The notes under the pieces: model-generated
What the model was told of the DNA's origin: nothing
Database searches by the model: none
Seen by the model: the letters and a program-made list of their open reading frames with translations, nothing else
Origin: an uncultured Oscillospiraceae bacterium
GTDB lineage: Bacteria > Bacillota > Clostridia > Oscillospirales > Ruminococcaceae
Length of the DNA stretch: 7,463 bases
Assembly (NCBI GenBank): GCA_934454435.1
Contig: CAKSGA010000103.1
Location: 1 to 7,463 of the forward strand
Direction: 5' to 3'
Program-made: the position numbers and the translations under genes
In this document: in pieces, positions 6,188-7,463 of the stretch
How positions within the stretch are numbered: position 1 is the stretch's first letter
Layout of the letters: each line of letters opens with the position of its first letter

Positions 6188-6511
6188 TCAGTTGAACGGT
6201 GCCCAGGCGCCCACGGGCCAGTCCCAGCAGTCGTTCTGCCCTGCACTGCATGCCGTGAGCGGGTAGAAGCTGTCCTCGAACGCTGCCTTGCATGCCTTAT
6301 ACTGCCGGCACGCTTCAACGTACATCTCGACCGCCCGCTTGTCGTCCGGGTGAGTGTCAAGATACAGCTTCAGGTCCTGCGCAAAAAAATCTGCTTCCGC
6401 TATCGCCCTGAGAAGCTCCTCGCAGCCCTGGGGCTGACTGTGCTTCGCCTGCTGACTGTGCTGCTGGCTCTGCTGCGGCATTGACGGACGGCGGTACATG
6501 TTACTTGCCAT
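6188..6511 (-). CDS. cotJB: Spore coat protein CotJB with a Gln/His/Ser-rich N-terminal extension
   Basis: A 107-residue small coat-associated protein, second gene of the cotJ operon. The core (about 31-107) fits the family: EELLRAIAEADFFAQDLKLY (31-50) followed by LDTHPDDKRA, a long helix ending in FEDSFYPL, and a Trp/Pro-rich tail WDWPVGAWAPFN (96-107). Bacillus CotJB is about 87 residues; the extra length is a low-complexity Q/H/S segment at roughly 12-28. Five cysteines (30, 68, 74, 88, 95) could allow cross-linking. Start chosen: ATG at 6511 with GAGGGGG seven bases upstream; the earlier ATG at 6538 would add nine residues, lies inside cotJA and lacks a site. It overlaps cotJA by 11 bp, so its translation is probably coupled to it. 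Its exact role in coat assembly is not known. Confidence 0.9.
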   Translation of the reverse strand: MASNMYRRPSMPQQSQQHSQQAKHSQPQGCEELLRAIAEADFFAQDLKLYLDTHPDDKRAVEMYVEACRQYKACKAAFEDSFYPLTACSAGQNDCWDWPVGAWAPFN

Positions 6512-6671
6512 TATACAGCCCCCTCTCGTACTCGTCAATAGTGATGTTCAGCTCCGGGAAAATCGTTCCCGCCTGTATTGCCTTGTTCGGCGGATAGACC
6601 TTATCCATTCTCTGTGGAGGGACATAGGCGTATCCGGGTTTTCTGACCATTTCCGGCTCGAATGGTTTCAT
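6501..6671 (-). CDS. cotJA: Spore coat-associated protein CotJA (small)
   Basis: A 56-residue protein, first gene of the operon. It begins MKPFEPEMVR, then has a Pro/Tyr-rich middle (YAYVPPQRMDKVYPP, 14-28) and the segment AGTIFPEL (34-41) that corresponds to the family's 'G-T-L-x-P-x-L' block, ending YERGLYNGK. In Bacillus, CotJA is needed with CotJC for their incorporation into the coat, and the same order of three genes is seen here. The ATG at 6671 has AAAGGGGG seven bases upstream. The stop at 6501-6503 lies beyond the cotJB start. At 56 residues it is shorter than Bacillus CotJA (about 80) but otherwise normal for clostridial forms. Confidence 0.88.
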   Translation of the reverse strand: MKPFEPEMVRKPGYAYVPPQRMDKVYPPNKAIQAGTIFPELNITIDEYERGLYNGK

Positions 6672-6693
6672 TCAGGTTCCCCCTTTCATTATT

Positions 6694-6706
6694 GCGATAC
6701 TATCGC
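6694..6706. promoter_or_regulatory. 13-bp palindrome near the cotJ transcription start
   Basis: GCGATA and TATCGC flank one central C (6694-6699 and 6701-6706). It lies just downstream of the predicted cotJ -10 box and about 23 bp upstream of the cotJA ATG. It could be an operator for a dimeric regulator or a short 5' hairpin (five pairs, three-base loop) in the mRNA. Confidence 0.4.
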
Positions 6707-6711
6707 TGTTC

Positions 6712-6739
6712 TATTGTATGAAAGAGTGCTGTTTTTGGT
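6712..6739 (-). promoter_or_regulatory. Mother-cell sigma (sigma-K or sigma-E type) promoter of the cotJ operon
   Basis: Minus strand: CATACAATA at 6720-6712 fits both the sigma-E -10 pattern CATACA-T and the sigma-K pattern CATA-NNN-TA. An AC dinucleotide at 6739-6738, 17 bases upstream, fits the sigma-K -35 element; no good sigma-E -35 box is visible at 14-15 bases. Bacillus cotJ is read by sigma-E, so which factor acts here is open. The leader to cotJA would be about 34 bases. Confidence 0.55.
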
Positions 6740-6746
6740 CACATTG

Positions 6747-6775
6747 TCATATTCCCCCTTTGCCGCAAATAAACT
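6747..6775 (+). promoter_or_regulatory. Candidate sigma-E type promoter of the SpoVB-family gene
   Basis: TCATATT (6747-6753) matches the sigma-E -35 pattern, followed by a 14-base spacer and AATAAACT (6768-6775), which matches the -10 pattern CATACA-T at most positions. The start would fall near 6782, about 23 bases before the ATG. It is a weaker match than the cotJ -10 box. Confidence 0.4.
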
Positions 6776-6804
6776 TTACCAGACATGCTTTATGGGGGGA
6801 CATC

Positions 6805-7463
6805 ATGAACAGAAAATACATCAGAAACACAGCTATCCTGTTTGCTTCCATGGCGCTTACCAAAATGATAGGGGCGCTGTTCAAGATACCGCTGGCGAAT
6901 ATTCTCGGCGGGACCGGCATGGGATATTTCTCCACCGCCTACGGTCTGTACTCGCCGGTGTTCGCCCTGACCGCCGCAGGTATCCCCGCCGTCATGATGA
7001 GGCTGACTGCGCAGAATGTCGCCGCAGGACGTCCCGCAAACGCCATAAAAACACGCCGTACCGCCCTGCTGCTTTTCTCCGCCGCAGGAGCCGCCGGAAC
7101 GATTGTCATTCTCATCTTCTCAAAATTCTTTGCGGAACACATCGCATGCTCCCCGGAGAGCACACTGGCAGTCATTGCTATAGCCCCGGCGGTACTGCTG
7201 TGCTGTATCGCTTCGGTCATAAGAGGGTTCCACGAGGGACTTTCAGACGTAGTCCCCTCGGCGGCAGCGGCGGTGACTGAGGCTGCTTCAAGGGCGGCAG
7301 CGGGACTGGCCGCCGCTTATGGCGTAGTATTCTGGGCGAAGTCACGGTTCGAGAGCGGTCTTGATATTCTCGGGAACAGCTATGCGGACTTCACCGAAGC
7401 GTATTCCGCCGTTCTTCCCCTTGCTGCTGCGGGAGCCGTCATGGCGGTGTCCCTGAGCGAGCT
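6805..7463 (+). CDS. SpoVB/MOP-family lipid flippase (3' end outside window)
   Basis: The first 219 residues of a polytopic membrane protein of the MOP superfamily (polysaccharide biosynthesis / SpoVB branch; the full family is usually over 500 residues). SpoVB-type proteins move lipid-linked cell wall precursors across the membrane and are needed for spore cortex formation. Family marks: KIPLANILGGTGMGYFSTAY (27-46), the TAAGIPAVMMRL block (56-67), and SVIRGFHEGL (137-146) followed by PSAAAAVTEAASRAAA (151-166). Hydrophobic segments lie near 10-26, 48-65, 86-105, 120-138 and 162-178. The ATG at 6805 has GGGGGGA four to five bases upstream. It is divergent from the cotJ operon and has a sigma-E-like promoter, which supports a sporulation role. 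Other members of this family serve vegetative polysaccharide export, so the exact gene name is left open. Confidence 0.85.
   Translation, partial: MNRKYIRNTAILFASMALTKMIGALFKIPLANILGGTGMGYFSTAYGLYSPVFALTAAGIPAVMMRLTAQNVAAGRPANAIKTRRTALLLFSAAGAAGTIVILIFSKFFAEHIACSPESTLAVIAIAPAVLLCCIASVIRGFHEGLSDVVPSAAAAVTEAASRAAAGLAAAYGVVFWAKSRFESGLDILGNSYADFTEAYSAVLPLAAAGAVMAVSLSE

Noticed and set aside
6672..6689. Five-codon mini reading frame (MKGGT) ending directly before the cotJA ATG on the minus strand.
   Set aside because: It consists of the cotJA ribosome site itself and has no site of its own, so it is most likely coincidence.
6498..7280. 260-codon plus-strand open frame.
   Set aside because: It runs antisense through cotJA and then out of frame over the SpoVB-family gene, which has the motifs and ribosome site at 6805.

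Overview
The window looks like chromosomal DNA of an endospore-forming member of the Clostridia, most likely an Oscillospiraceae / Ruminococcus-type gut anaerobe. The evidence is the cotJA-cotJB-cotJC spore-coat operon next to a SpoVB-type flippase, purine-rich Shine-Dalgarno sites (runs of G), moderate-to-high GC in third codon positions, and the protein families present. The genus is an inference from gene content, not from an RNA marker. No rRNA, tRNA, CRISPR array, insertion sequence or phage gene was seen.

Layout, left to right. (1) The 3' part of a membrane-anchored c-di-GMP phosphodiesterase (several membrane segments, a degenerate GGDEF domain and an intact EAL domain) runs in from the left edge and ends at a strong hairpin terminator. 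(2) Facing it is a two-gene operon on the minus strand: a tocopherol-cyclase-family protein (379 aa), then an HPP-family-like membrane protein (316 aa). The second gene starts at a TTG that overlaps the stop codon of the first. (3) Divergent from this operon is a MocR-type regulator (GntR winged helix plus aminotransferase-like domain). The roughly 90-bp gap holds near-consensus promoters facing both ways and two ACCGCC direct repeats. The simplest reading is that the regulator controls the cyclase/HPP operon and itself. Its PLP-anchoring lysine is replaced by methionine (residue 295), so it probably does not sense its ligand through the usual internal aldimine.

(4) A gap of about 290 bp follows the regulator. 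It holds a bidirectional terminator, a perfect 9-bp inverted repeat, and two adjoining reading-frame pieces that look like a decayed, frameshifted gene. (5) On the minus strand comes the spore-coat operon cotJA (56 aa), cotJB (107 aa) and cotJC (185 aa, manganese catalase family with all five expected metal ligands). (6) Divergent from cotJ, and cut by the right edge, is a SpoVB/MOP-family flippase. Both sides of the cotJ-spoVB gap carry sequences resembling mother-cell sigma factor promoters (sigma-E/sigma-K type), and a 13-bp palindrome lies near the predicted cotJ transcription start.

The two themes are independent: a regulator-controlled cassette of lipid or isoprenoid flavour (cyclase-like protein plus membrane protein), and a sporulation locus. 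The cassette is the part most likely to be undescribed.
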